Program-made: the position numbers and the translations under genes | Shown: positions 36,401 through 47,391 of the stretch, in pieces | How positions within the stretch are numbered: position 1 is the first letter of the stretch | How the letters are laid out: every line of letters starts with the position of its first letter | Notes under the pieces: model-generated | Told to the model about the DNA's origin: nothing | What the model saw: only the letters and a program-made list of their open reading frames with translations | Databases searched by the model: none | Assembly: GCA_020744425.1 (NCBI GenBank) | Contig: JAGMUV010000006.1 | Span: 1,488,001-1,552,000 of the forward strand | DNA from: Dactylonectria macrodidyma | Taxonomy: Eukaryota; Ascomycota; Sordariomycetes; Hypocreales; Nectriaceae | Length of the DNA: 64,000 bases | Reading direction: 5' to 3'

Positions 36401-38255
36401 CTCACTGGTCACTCGGTCGCTCACCTGCCCCTCACCCCAGAAGGGTCTACGCCAAGTCCAAGCCCAAGTTAAAGCCGCTCGTCCTCGACCCTTCACTACC
36501 CTGCCCCTGGATCCTCTTTTTCGACTCCATATCTGGTGTTTCTTCTAGTCCGCCCCGGCTTCCTCCAAGTCGGTTTCACCGAGGTTAAGACGCGGTGGAC
36601 TCTGCGGTGTTTGCCGTCACCTGCACCATCCTGTCATCCTGCACACCTCGTCGGCTTGTCTTCGTCGTCGCATCGCGCATTCTTCGCTCGGAGAAACAGG
36701 CCAGACAATACGACGCCAGGGATCCATCATGCCCTCAACCTTGCCGCCACATGGAACTGAGGGAAGAGCCCATGGCACGATGCCCATCCCCCCTCCCTTC
36801 CTCCCGCAGCAGCAGACCCAGCCAAGCCCATGCATGATGCCATTGTTCTGTACGTACCTCTAGTACATTTGTCGCATGTCTCTCCCGTTGTAGGGTGTCT
36901 CTCTTCTTGTCGCATGTCTCTTCTGTCGCATGCCCATCTGTCGCAAATCCCTCGCCCAACCAACCACCCCTGGTTTTCTCACCGAGATCCTCGCGGGCTA
37001 ATCAATCGAGCAACCGCCAGGGGTCCCCGGGCTCAGTACAATGTTCTCCGTAGGGTATCATAAGATGCTGCCTCAGCCTCGTGCATCCCCACCCCCACTC
37101 GCCCACCCACTAACCCCTGCAATGCTTTCGTACTATTCACACTCTTCAGACGACTCTCCTCATTAGCAGGCTCTTCAGTGGACACCATCGGCTTCATGCG
37201 GGTGCTGACGGTGAAGGGCCAAGGGCTGCCGCGGAAGACGAAGACCGATGTCGCTGGTGCATCTGTATTCGTCGCCTCACCATCCGGTCCGGCTCACCAT
37301 GACACCTCACTACGGGACCTCATCACCGCACTCACTCACCTTTCATGCCCTGAAACCCTGGAACCGTACCCCAGCTTGAACTTGCATACATATACGAAAT
37401 GCTCCAGTGGAAAAATGCCCAATGACCTCGGCCCATGGCCATTGTTCCGCCTGGTCTCCTTGCGTTGGACTAGTTCCATCCATCCCATCTACTTGGGTAG
37501 TGTACAATAATCCACAATACGCCTCCAACGCCCAATTACATCTGGGGAATTAGGTAGGCGTCCCCGAGGAACCGTTCGACCGGTACATTGACCGCCGAGC
37601 CCATCCCTTGTTGCTTTTCTTGTCCCATGAGACCTACCAATCCCTATCATACATGGTGAGTAGGGTATGTGCTACGTAAATAAGTACCCATTCGCACTCA
37701 CTCGTGACCATCAACTACCTACGAAGTACAAACGAACAATACCTATCTAAGACAGGGCCTTTGAGCTTCTTGCAAGTGTGCCTCACCCCCCTGCACTGCA
37801 CTGCGCTGCGCTGCACGATGGAAACAGCAGTCTCCCCTCCTCCCCTCAGACTTGTCTGCAAGTCTGCATGTTTACGTGTCTGTTGTCTGTTGAGCTGGTG
37901 AGAAAAAAACCCCTCGTTACCTATTAAGTAGTATGTCGGTGATGTGTGCCAACTGAGTCGGGGCCATGCACACTCGGCCCAATATTCATGCACCATAGGT
38001 AACTACACGAATGAACCACTCTCTGCCGTTTGTTCTGGTTTGCAACCTCCCAAGTCTATTTGTTCGTCATCGCTCACGTGGTATCAATATCTCATTGCGG
38101 TCCATTTACATAGGCCGTTCCTGTCCGCGATGGACCCCAACACCTAAGTCACAATTTTTCTAAATAGAAGTTCACTCATGTTTTAAGTAGGAATCCACAA
38201 TTTTTCAATATGATGCCTTTCCATCCCCCCAGAGCCTCTTCTTGCCGAGGCCAAA
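33421..38255. other. 4.8 kb gene-poor spacer
   Basis: No coding region could be supported on either strand; all frames are short, overlap in several frames and lack domain character. The stretch holds three full copies of a 12-bp tandem repeat (ACATACGTTCCT) at 35008-35043, a cluster of TGTCGCATG-like words at about 36868-36945, and GCACTGCACTGCGCTGCG at about 37793-37812. The last few hundred bases before 38255 probably belong to the 3' region of the GT90 gene. A long noncoding transcript or an extended regulatory domain is possible but not shown. Confidence 0.5.
35008..35050. repeat. 12-bp tandem repeat, 3.5 units
   Basis: Three perfect units of ACATACGTTCCT followed by a partial fourth. 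It falls in a region without a supported gene; no function is suggested. Confidence 0.85.
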
Positions 38256-41200
38256 TCACCATTCCTGGTTTCGCGTCCAATTATCGTTGATATAGCCACC
38301 CTTGCTGTCCGTCCGGAACCCAATCTCATCCCGCTTCTCATCGATGAGTCTCCCCCACTCCAGGAGCAGCCTGAACAGGTATACCTCCATATCCTTTTCT
38401 CCAAGCACCGTTTCCGCCCATTTTTTCCCTTGCAAGGCAATCCACTTGGCGTCGTTGGACCGTGCAGACATCTTAATGTCCCGTCCATTAACTTGGGTTT
38501 GTTTTGGTGTTCCCGTAAAGTACGAAAATGTTGTATGTAGCGCTTGATACCGAAGGTCAATTGGCACGAAGTGTACCCAGGGCATAAGACGTTCCGTGTA
38601 CCAAGTTCGGAACATTGAGGCCAGGAAAGGTACGCTCTGGGACCGAAGAGTGCGCAGAAACTCCGATGGAGGGCCGTCGTCGTCGTCCACGACCAAGACA
38701 TATCGGTATTCCAGTGGTTCTTGAACATCCCGCTCGCCATATAATTCCCTGACCAGCTCACAGTTCAGACCAAGGCATCCCGAGTAGTTGCTGATCCCCA
38801 TGCTCATTGAGATCGCGCTATTTGCCTCAGAAGCTGAGACAGTTTCGTATATGTAATTGTCTGGACTTCCATCGACTGGTAGCACCATGTTGACTTGTCC
38901 TTTTGGGTTGGGGTTGCTCATCATACTTAGAAGTCGGAGCTTCGGGCTCCCACGTAGAATCTGCCCGTTCAATGAGCCGTCTCCTAGTTGGCCCCTCCAA
39001 AAGAGTGTATCGTATCGACGTCGGAATTCCCATTTCAAATCGGGCACGTCCTTATGTGCCCTTGGAATTGGGATCATGATGTCTTGAAATGGCTCGGTCT
39101 TTGATGGGCCGAAAAGGGGGAGTAAAGCTTGGATGGGCTCAGCGTGCGGTGGTGCTAGGGACATGCCATGAAGGTACTTCATGTCGGCCTGTGAACAGAA
39201 CTCAAGTGACCGCTCCCAATTTACTAACAACGGGCCTCGCGAGTGCCGCCGGATACATGAGGTGCAAAATTCCCCAATGTTCCAACGTGGACTCGTTCGG
39301 GCTCGAGATCCTGGTGGACACGCCGCGATTTGCATTTGTCGATAGTCTGATGCAGTTGTCGATAGGCGCCTGGACAACTCCGTAACAGCTGGGATATTAC
39401 CAGCATCAACTGATTTTTCAGTCTTATTCAGCTCTTCTACTGGGGTTCGCGAGATTAAGTTTGCAATTGGAGTCAGATCAGAATGTCCTTGTCCATTCGC
39501 ATCTTCCCAGGAGGGCAGGATGCGGGGAGTAGAGCCAGGGTTGATGGGTAGAATCATATCCGGTAACGATTGCGAGAACTTATTGATCATTGCCACAAGA
39601 AGCTGCAGGTCTTCTGTGTTCTCTCTGTTCACCGACGTGGGGATTGACGCCTTCCCGTCTTTGATTGTGATGGTTTGAACACCAGGTAACCCTGCTACCT
39701 GCGTAATCCTTTTACGCAAGTTCTTGGGCGAAAAAACTTTGAAAGGTCGCATATCGCTTTCGATCTGAACGAAATGGTCAATCACAATGGTGTCCTGCGC
39801 ATATGCGTACCATTCCGAGAAGCCGGGAGGCGGGTCTCTCCCATCATGACGTTCCTTGTAGACGTTGACTGCGACTGGGAGACTGCCGCTGAAAGTGGCA
39901 TGTGTGAACCACCTGTCTTGTTTTACACGCGCCTTAAAAATGAAGTCGTTAATTGGGTGGCGTTTCTCGAATATCTGTGGCTGTTCGAGGAGGATGAAGA
40001 CAGTGGTTCCGACTGTCAGACCAAATATGAGGGCGGTCAAGAAGAGGCGATGTAGGAAGAACACGGATCGAAGTTCATGACAGTAAGTAAAAATAACCAT
40101 TCCACCGCCGATGAAGTAGAGTGGTACCACAGCAGCGGCACGGCTAGGATGGAGCCAATCCCCGAAATGGAATATGTTGTCGCACGCCTTCACAGTCCCG
40201 ACAAGCCAAGTGAGGATACTAGATGGGGTCAAAGGCGATGTCTCGCAAGTCCACGACGTCGCGGATATCATCAGCGTAGCAAATGCAAAACTGTCGACGA
40301 TGATGTCGAAGCCATATAGGAAGCCGAACCCGGGGTGTAGAATACTGGACCCAATGAATAGCCTGTGACCAAGCCAAAGTAGGGACATGTAAAAAGCCGA
40401 CAGGACGAGAATCGTCCCAAGCATTCTCAGGCGTAGTTTTGCTGTTCTCAACCAGGCTAACGTCCGCCAAAGCAGTACAACAATGACGGCATCCAAAAGG
40501 AGCCCTAGACACTGCAAAAGAAGCGTCGTCTGGCGGCTCTCGGAAGGGCCAAAACAAACATAAGTCGACCGCATTCCTTGGCTGACAGAGTAGAAGGTTC
40601 CAATTGTGAACATGATGGCGCTGGTTACGGCAATTGTCAGGACTACTCGCGGTCCGCTGAACCAGTCGCAAATGTCGTCGAAGCAACTACGCCACGGATC
40701 ATCCGGATCATCGGCAACCGGGAAGCCCCATTTTCGACGAGTTGCAAAAATCTCATATGCAAGGAGAACGAGGCAGAGAAACGACTGTGAGGCCGAGTCA
40801 GTACAAAAGAAGGCTATGGGCCCCGACGAGCAGGGCCATGGGATTTGAATATTACCTCGACACCAGGGGTCGAGCATTGTTGTTGATAATTCACACGGTG
40901 GAAAATCTCAAGTCGAAGAACGATGCAGATGACAAGCGCCGGAAGAGATAGGCGCCGTGGCCTTTTCGGTGCGTAGTGATTTTGCTTATTGTGCCATTCA
41001 TTGCCAGCAACATCTAGCAGAGGCGCGTTGTGGCTACCACGTGGAGACGTGAACCTTCCATCGGCACCAGGTAGCAATTTGGTGAAACAGCTGGCGCCAT
41101 AGCAAATGGCACCAGAAAGTAGAAAGACAAGAAATGATGATAATCGAGGACTATCTAAGGGACTGTCAGCTAAGTTGGTCTCGGCTTTGAGACGGGCCTA

Positions 41201-41404
41201 GATAAGGTGGGACCTGGGATATGGGACATACCAGTGAGCGAGTGTCGTTCAAGAGACTGAGATATGTAAAAGAAAGACAATACGGTGCTAATGATGCATT
41301 AGTTTGACCGTAAAAATATCAAAAATCAAACCCTACATAGTTGCTAGAAGGCACTGGGAATATTACCATATTGAAGTCACTTGGGTGACGAAAATTCGAG
41401 CCAT
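38256..41404 (-). CDS. CAP10-like glycosyltransferase (GT90) with multi-TM N-terminus
   Basis: Four exons (complement of 38256-40784, 40856-41154, 41232-41287, 41367-41404) encode 973 residues. Introns of 71, 77 and 79 bp have GT..AG ends and phases 0, 1 and 2 that join correctly. The ATG at 41404 starts MARIFVTQVTSI, completed by two very short exons (38 and 56 nt). Residues about 10-400 hold several hydrophobic segments. After a luminal-like linker, residues about 450-973 carry the GT90/CAP10 signature, including RRYDTLFWRGQLGDGS near 720-735, FHVP-type VHFVPIDLRY, and a C-terminal EVYLFRLLLEWGRLIDEKR. Cryptococcal CAP10 and CMT1-like proteins act in Golgi glycan xylosylation or mannosylation; the acceptor here is unknown. 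It is transcribed divergently from pfa4 across a 533-bp shared intergenic region. Confidence 0.88.
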
Positions 41405-41937
41405 GATGACTGCAATAAAGGTATGTCGTCGTTAGTAGTGGGGAGAGGCTGTTGCGGAGCCAATATTTGCAAATTTGATACCAGACCGCGTGACATGTCG
41501 TCAGCAATGGCAGTCTATGAAACCAATCAAAGCAAGAAAACGGGCAAGTAAATCCTCAAGCGCAACGCTGAGTGAGCCACCAGTCACCACAAGTCATGAT
41601 CAAAATCTTGAAATACAGTCTCTGAAGGGAGTGTTGAGGTCAGGGGCGAGTGCTCGCGGCATGCGCGGCGTTACGTAAGCCTACAAAACGTCACTGACGG
41701 GGGGCGTGCCCCATATTCTACCACTTAAGGGTGGCGGCTGTGCTAATTACAGCACTTGTAGCCCCTATAGAGTTTTGCACTAAAACGAACCTACCCTCGT
41801 GCGTGCCGTGACACTTGCTAGGTGTCGTGAGATCCATCAGGCCTTGTCATGCCAGCTAGACGTCTCGTGAACAGCTATGTAGTCACTGTCTCCTCCTAAC
41901 AACTCCACGACCTCACCGTTTCCTTCTCGCTGCTGCC
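41405..41937. promoter_or_regulatory. Shared promoter region between GT90 gene and pfa4
   Basis: A 533-bp interval separates two divergent start codons, so it must contain both core promoters. A small hairpin-forming word, GCTGTGCTAATTACAGCAC, lies at about 41737-41755. Pyrimidine-rich sequence directly precedes the pfa4 ATG at 41885-41935, as is typical of fungal 5' leaders. No specific factor site can be assigned. Confidence 0.5.
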
Positions 41938-43230
41938 ATGGCCGGCTTCAACGACGTCCCTTTTATCCGGGGGCTCGCCGTGCCCTCCGTCTGCGTCCTC
42001 ATCTTCTTTCTCGGCTACTTCTCCCAGCTAGTCTTCCACTTCTCGACCCTCGACCCAGGCCCGCCTTCACGCGAGGAGTCATTCATCTTCAACACCCTCC
42101 TCGCTCTCCTATGGCTCACATACTACCGCGCAATCACGGTCGACCCTGGGCGCTATGTTTTCGACGACCGTGTTCTCGAAACCAAGGGCCGCTGGTGCAA
42201 CAAGTGCGCTGCGCCGAAGCCTCCGCGTGCCCACCACTGCCGACACTGCGCTCGCTGCGTGCCCAAGATGGACCACCACTGCCCGTGGACGAGCAACTGT
42301 GTCTCCATGACCACCTTCCCGCACTTCCTTCGATTCCTTATATTCACAAACCTCTCCCTTTGGTACCTTGCTCATCTACTGTGGCTGCGCTTTGCAGTCC
42401 TCTGGGAGCACCGCCGACTCCCCGCATACCTCGGACCTAGTCTCGCTGGCCTTAGCTGCTTGGCAATCCTCTCACTCATGTGCTCAATAACCTCGCTTGC
42501 CCTATTAGTCATGCTCGTCACCAGTCTGAGGAGCTGGGTGATTAACCAAACCATGATTGAAGGCTGGGAACAGGAGCGTCACGAGACTATCGCCGACCGA
42601 GGAGGGAAGGACTGGTGGGACGTCGTCGGACCCGATGGAGAGAAAATCCGTTTCGAGAAACTCGAGTTTCCGTACGATGTTGGATTTTTCAAGAATATGG
42701 CGCAAGCCATGGGCACGTCCAACATCCTTCTCTGGTTCTGGCCCCTGGCCGGTAACCCCAAGATTGCCAAAAATGGGCGTGGATCCGGCTGGGACTGGGA
42801 GGAGAATGGTTTCAACCGCATTGAGGGGCTATGGCCCCCTCTGGATCCGGAGAAGATCCGCCGCTCCAATAGAGGATGGCCCGCTGCGAGAAGGGATTTT
42901 TCTGAGGAGCTACGAATCGTGAACATGAGCCCTGACGAGACAAAGGCCGAATTTAAGAAACGACAGGTCGAGGATGAGCGGCGAAAGAGGATGCTACTTG
43001 CAGAGTTGGAGGAAGTGGATGATTATGACATGTATAATGACGAGGATGAAGACATGCCTGAACAGACCTACGATGGAATGTCTGGCTGGACAAACTCCGA
43101 TGGAGATCGACTACGAGATTTTGGTGTCGACGAGGAGTCGGATTCCGCAAGTGGAGATGACGAGGACGTGCCCCTTGCCGAACTGATGCGGAGGCGAAAG
43201 GTTTTGAGAAAGTACGGGGATGAAGGTTAG
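41938..43230 (+). CDS. pfa4: DHHC palmitoyltransferase, Pfa4 type
   Basis: A single uninterrupted exon of 430 residues. The cysteine-rich domain spans residues 87-121, beginning WCNKCAAPKPPRAHHC, with the catalytic DHHC tetrad at 112-115 followed by PWTSNCV. Two membrane segments precede it (about 13-33 and 50-65) and two follow (about 128-150 and 163-193), the standard four-pass layout that puts the catalytic loop in the cytosol. The C-terminal 200 residues are hydrophilic and end in a strongly acidic stretch (DDYDMYNDEDED). Members of this family palmitoylate cysteines of ER cargo; yeast Pfa4 acts on the chitin synthase Chs3. The start ATG follows a pyrimidine-rich leader and the frame is open from there. 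Its 3' end faces the 3' end of myosin-1, 308 bp away. Confidence 0.95.
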   Translation: MAGFNDVPFIRGLAVPSVCVLIFFLGYFSQLVFHFSTLDPGPPSREESFIFNTLLALLWLTYYRAITVDPGRYVFDDRVLETKGRWCNKCAAPKPPRAHHCRHCARCVPKMDHHCPWTSNCVSMTTFPHFLRFLIFTNLSLWYLAHLLWLRFAVLWEHRRLPAYLGPSLAGLSCLAILSLMCSITSLALLVMLVTSLRSWVINQTMIEGWEQERHETIADRGGKDWWDVVGPDGEKIRFEKLEFPYDVGFFKNMAQAMGTSNILLWFWPLAGNPKIAKNGRGSGWDWEENGFNRIEGLWPPLDPEKIRRSNRGWPAARRDFSEELRIVNMSPDETKAEFKKRQVEDERRKRMLLAELEEVDDYDMYNDEDEDMPEQTYDGMSGWTNSDGDRLRDFGVDEESDSASGDDEDVPLAELMRRRKVLRKYGDEG

Positions 43231-43538
43231 GATCAAAACAATAGACTTTCTAATTTGGAGCAATTCAACCTTCTACAGAGGGCTAGGAGGATGGTTTGAA
43301 ACACACAAGTGCCTATTCTCCCCAAGCATCCAGACGTCCTTGCCCATACGCTTGCCAAGCACCAAGAAAAACACAGCCGTCACTCTTCCCACCCAGGCAT
43401 TCCCAAATTCGGTTGCCCAGTTCAGATCTTGTATACAATGGAAAGTCCCTTTTCTCTTGCGCATGTGCTTGTGTGAAAAAAATCGACAAAATCGTCATAA
43501 GCTGACTCTCACGATCGTGAAGCGTAATTTCGTGTAAA
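43231..43538. other. Convergent 3' spacer between pfa4 and myosin-1
   Basis: 308 bp between two converging stop codons. It must hold both 3' untranslated regions and polyadenylation signals; no gene fits. Confidence 0.7.
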
Positions 43539-46500
43539 CTACCAGTCATCGTCATCATCCTTCTCCTTCTGCATCGCGTTCTTCCTAGCAAGCAGCGCAT
43601 CCGCCAAGCTACCTGCGAGGCTGGGCGTCGGAGTGTTGCTGCGGCTACCGTCTGATCCGCTGGCACCGTTAAGACTCATTCCGGAGTCACGCTGTTGCAG
43701 GTCAGCCGGTTTGCGATATCCCGCGGGGCGTTTGGCCGGAGGTTGTGGGGGCGCCGGCTTGGACTTCGCGGCGGGCGGGGCTGGAGGTGCGCGAGGCGCT
43801 GGGGGAGGTGCCTGCTCTTCGACATATGCAGCTGGAACCCAAGCCTGTCCAGGTCCCTTCTTAGCCAGCCACCAGCCTTCAAGAGCGTCAGTACAGAGAA
43901 TCTACAAGTTCTAAAATAATATGATTTGAAGGCGGGGGTTGTCTGGGCGTAGGGGTTACTGACCGTTACTCTCCTTCTGGACAATCTCGACTAGCTCGCC
44001 AGCTACGATAGAGAGTTCATTCTCCTTCTGGCCGGAGAAGTCGTACAGTACCTTGGCCATGATCTTGGGCTTGGCGGCTGGAGGAGCAGCAGGAGGGGGG
44101 GGAGGGGGCACACGCGTCGCGCTGGCTCCCGTGCTCCCTTGGTTCTTCGTGTGATTCGTGTGGTTCGCAAGGGGCTTATGCGCCGCAGGAGCGATGACGC
44201 TGGCAGCCGCGGCGCGGGGGTTGCTCGGGGGCGTTGGCCTTGAGGTCTGAGCCGTCGCGGCAGCCGCGATTGCTGCAGGCGGTTGAGGAACGGGCCTAGA
44301 ACTACCACCAGGCCGGGCTTGAGGCGTTCGACCGCCAGTGAGACGAGCAGGCCGGCCTCCAGGACCACCTGGCCTGATCAACTTGCCGCGAGTGATTGGC
44401 CGAGGCGGAACTGGCTTGCCTTTGGGAGTGGGCCTCGAAGTAGAGCTGGGGGGTTCACCGGGCTGCGTATGAACAGCACCACTCTTGTAGAAGTCTACAG
44501 ATTGCTGAGAATCTTTCAAGACCTTGACCTGTTGCATCTTGTTGGGCTTCTTGGCGTACTCGATGGTCTCGCCAATCTTGAGGCTGAAGCCGCCCGGCAT
44601 CACACGCTGCATCTGCGTGAACATCTCCGTCTTCAAAAGGCAGTTCATCAGAGGATCGGGCTCTTGAGGGGAGCCGATGCCGAGGGAGAACCAATCATCA
44701 CGAGAGGTTGATGTGCCAATGAACTTAATCGCGCCCAATGGCACCGATTTTTCGACGCTGATCTGTCGCTGACCGTTGACAAGCATTTGGACAATGACAT
44801 AAAACTTGCTGTTCGTGACAATGATAACCCTGGGGACGGGTTTACTGGAGCGACCAAACTTGGCTTCCAGGATCTCGCCTCGACAAGAAAATACTGCCTT
44901 CTCAGTGGAGCCGATATTTGCAGCGTTGCGAATTTGAGCTCCAGGACCATTGGCAGCATTAATGCCCAGATAGTCGCCGAGGAACCTACGCGAGCCGAGC
45001 AAACTCATTCGCCGTCTTTCCTTGCGCCCTTGGAGCACTCGGTGGCCTTGATCCCGCAGTTGCAGATACTCGGCACCGGTTCGCTTCTTCCTCCAGAATC
45101 GCTGGATTCGAGTGGCAGATTCAGCTCGGTACGCCAGGTAAGCCCTCCACATTCTCTGGATTCGAGTGGCCATGTTGTGCCAGTACCTGTCCCTCATGTG
45201 CTCAAGAGCAAATAGAGTTTCGGGGGCTTTGATGAATGCCTTTGTGACACCCATTTGCCACTCCTCCTTGGGAATGCTGGTGTCCTTGAGGATCTGGCGA
45301 ACAGCATCCTCGTAAGACCCCTGCCAAGTGTACTCGCCAGCGTACGATGTGGCGGGCGATAGGAGGAAGAATCGGTCAACAAATTTATCGAATGCTTGAC
45401 GATAAGCAAAACCTGCGCGACGAATCCGCACATTTTCTTGCAGGCCTAGGTACTTGATCTGATGCAATACATTGGGGCTGTTGTATTCAGTGGGTGACTT
45501 ATTCTCGTTCGGCTTGATGGTACGAATGTAAGAAGGCTGGCACTTCATAAGTGTATCGACCAGAGCATTTGCAGAGGTTCGAATTCGGTCACCAGCGGAC
45601 GGGGGTTGCTTTCGGTTGTCCTGATCGACCTGATGAGGGAAAAGAGTATGCACAAATTGATTGCCGCTGTGCTGAAAAAGGTTGAGAAGACCCTTGAGAA
45701 GCTGGTCCTTGTTCTTGTCTGTGATTCCATCAACCGTGTAGCTGACCTCACCGGCATAGTGCTTGATGATGAAGTTGCCTTGTCGAGGAGTGAGATGAGC
45801 ATGTGACATGCCGTTTATGCTCTGCATGAAAGTCCGGTCACAAGCTGCCGGGTCAGCGTGGGCAGTCTTGGTGGCGTCCTTCATCGCAGAAAAAACACCG
45901 GGAGGTCTGATCTGCTCAATCAAATCGCATACAACCTTGTTGTCGAAGTATTTGATGGGTGTCCACTGGATTTGTTCCCTGGTGTACTCTTCTTGTTCAG
46001 CCTTCAAAGTGAGCTGAATGAAGATTTGCTGAAGCTTCTCGTTGACGTAGTTGATACAAAGCTGCTCAAAACTATTTTTCTCGAAAATTTCGAATCCGTA
46101 AATGTCCAAGATACCGATGGTGTTGACGGCCGATTGTCTCGATTTGAGAGACTTGTTGATGCGCTCCACGATCCAGTCGAAAAGATTGCTATAAATGGCC
46201 TTGGCTAGAGCGTCGCGGGTGGCCGACGCCTGTGACGGGTTGGCGGGCGATTCGATGACTTCGCCATTTCGAGGCGTCAAAATTCGGATGGTGATAGCGT
46301 GGATGAGTTGATCTGGGGTAACCTCCATGAGGTAGGCCACAAACTCGACCACGGATCTATCTGTGACTTCGGCGTAGCCCTCCTTGTCTTCTTGAAACTG
46401 AATGTTTCCGATCCATAAAATAGCGGCAAGCATTCGGAAGATCTCATCTTGCTCAGGTTGGGTCAAGCCAATGATCTTCATGGCGTTGAGGGTATCCTGG

Positions 46501-47391
46501 AACTCGGCCACATCGTCGATGCCATCGACATCAAAACACTTCGACCGGCTAGTATAGACGTAGGTTTCGGGTTTCTGGAGGCCAAAAGTCTCGCGATACT
46601 TCGGAGAAGCGGCCTTGGTAAACTGGTAGAAGATGTGGAAGTTTCGTTCATTGGCGATCTGACCCACGACACGGGACTTTTCGAGAAGATAGTTGGTGAT
46701 ATCAGCTCCGATTGGCTCACCAGCTGTGTTGAAGTAAATCTGGAGGTATTTGCCGAATCGGGATGAGTTGTTGTTTCGTAGGGTTTTGGCGTTTCCAAAA
46801 GACTCAAGCAGCGGATTAGTTGCCAGCACCATGTCCTTAATCTCCTTGATGTCGCCTGATTCGCCGCCCGATACATTGGCAATGTATTGCATGATGCGCT
46901 TGGCGGCCTCAGTCTTACCAGCACCTGACTCTCCCGAGATAATGACGCACTGGTTTTCGCTGTATGCCTTCATGTTGTAGTACGAGGCCTCGGCGATTGC
47001 GAAGACGTGCGGGGGCATCTCGAGACGGTTCTTGCCCTTGTAGCTATCCAGGACCTGGTCGGTGTAGATGCCCAAGTCCCGGAAAGGGTTAACAGAAACC
47101 AACACATGGCCGATGTAGGTGTAGATCTCGGCGCCCTCGAAGCGCTTCTTGAGATTGTCGTTGATGGCCTCGTTGGACACCTTGCTCAGGAGGGTTAGGT
47201 CGGAGACACCAATCTCCTTCTTCTTGGATGTTTCGAAGGTGGCCTTCTTGGGCTTCGCGCTGCCGCTGGCGCCAGATGCGCCCGCATTCTGAGCGCCCTT
47301 ATTTTTGGGGCGTCTTGATATACCCTGGAAGTTGGAGCCGCTGGTCAGTGGATGATTCGGCGCGGAGGGACCGGCCTGGTTGTCTTACCAT
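43539..47391 (-). CDS. myo1: Class I myosin (myosin-1)
   Basis: Three exons (complement of 43539-43876, 43964-47324, 47389-47391) encode 1233 residues, the normal length for fungal myosin-1. The first exon is just the ATG; splicing (GTAAGA..TTCCAG, 64 bp) yields [11 protein letters not shown]. An 87-bp intron splits the SH3 domain. Domains in order: motor with P-loop GESGAGKT at 132-139 and the [15 protein letters not shown] relay region; two IQ motifs at about 720-750; a basic TH1 tail that binds membrane; a Pro/Ala-rich TH2; an SH3 domain (about 1083-1143) ending [12 protein letters not shown]; and a terminal acidic DDDDDW for Arp2/3 activation. It drives endocytic actin patches and polar growth. 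The TEDS-rule residue, 16 before DALAK, is Glu356, so motor activation should not need phosphorylation at that site. Confidence 0.96.
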
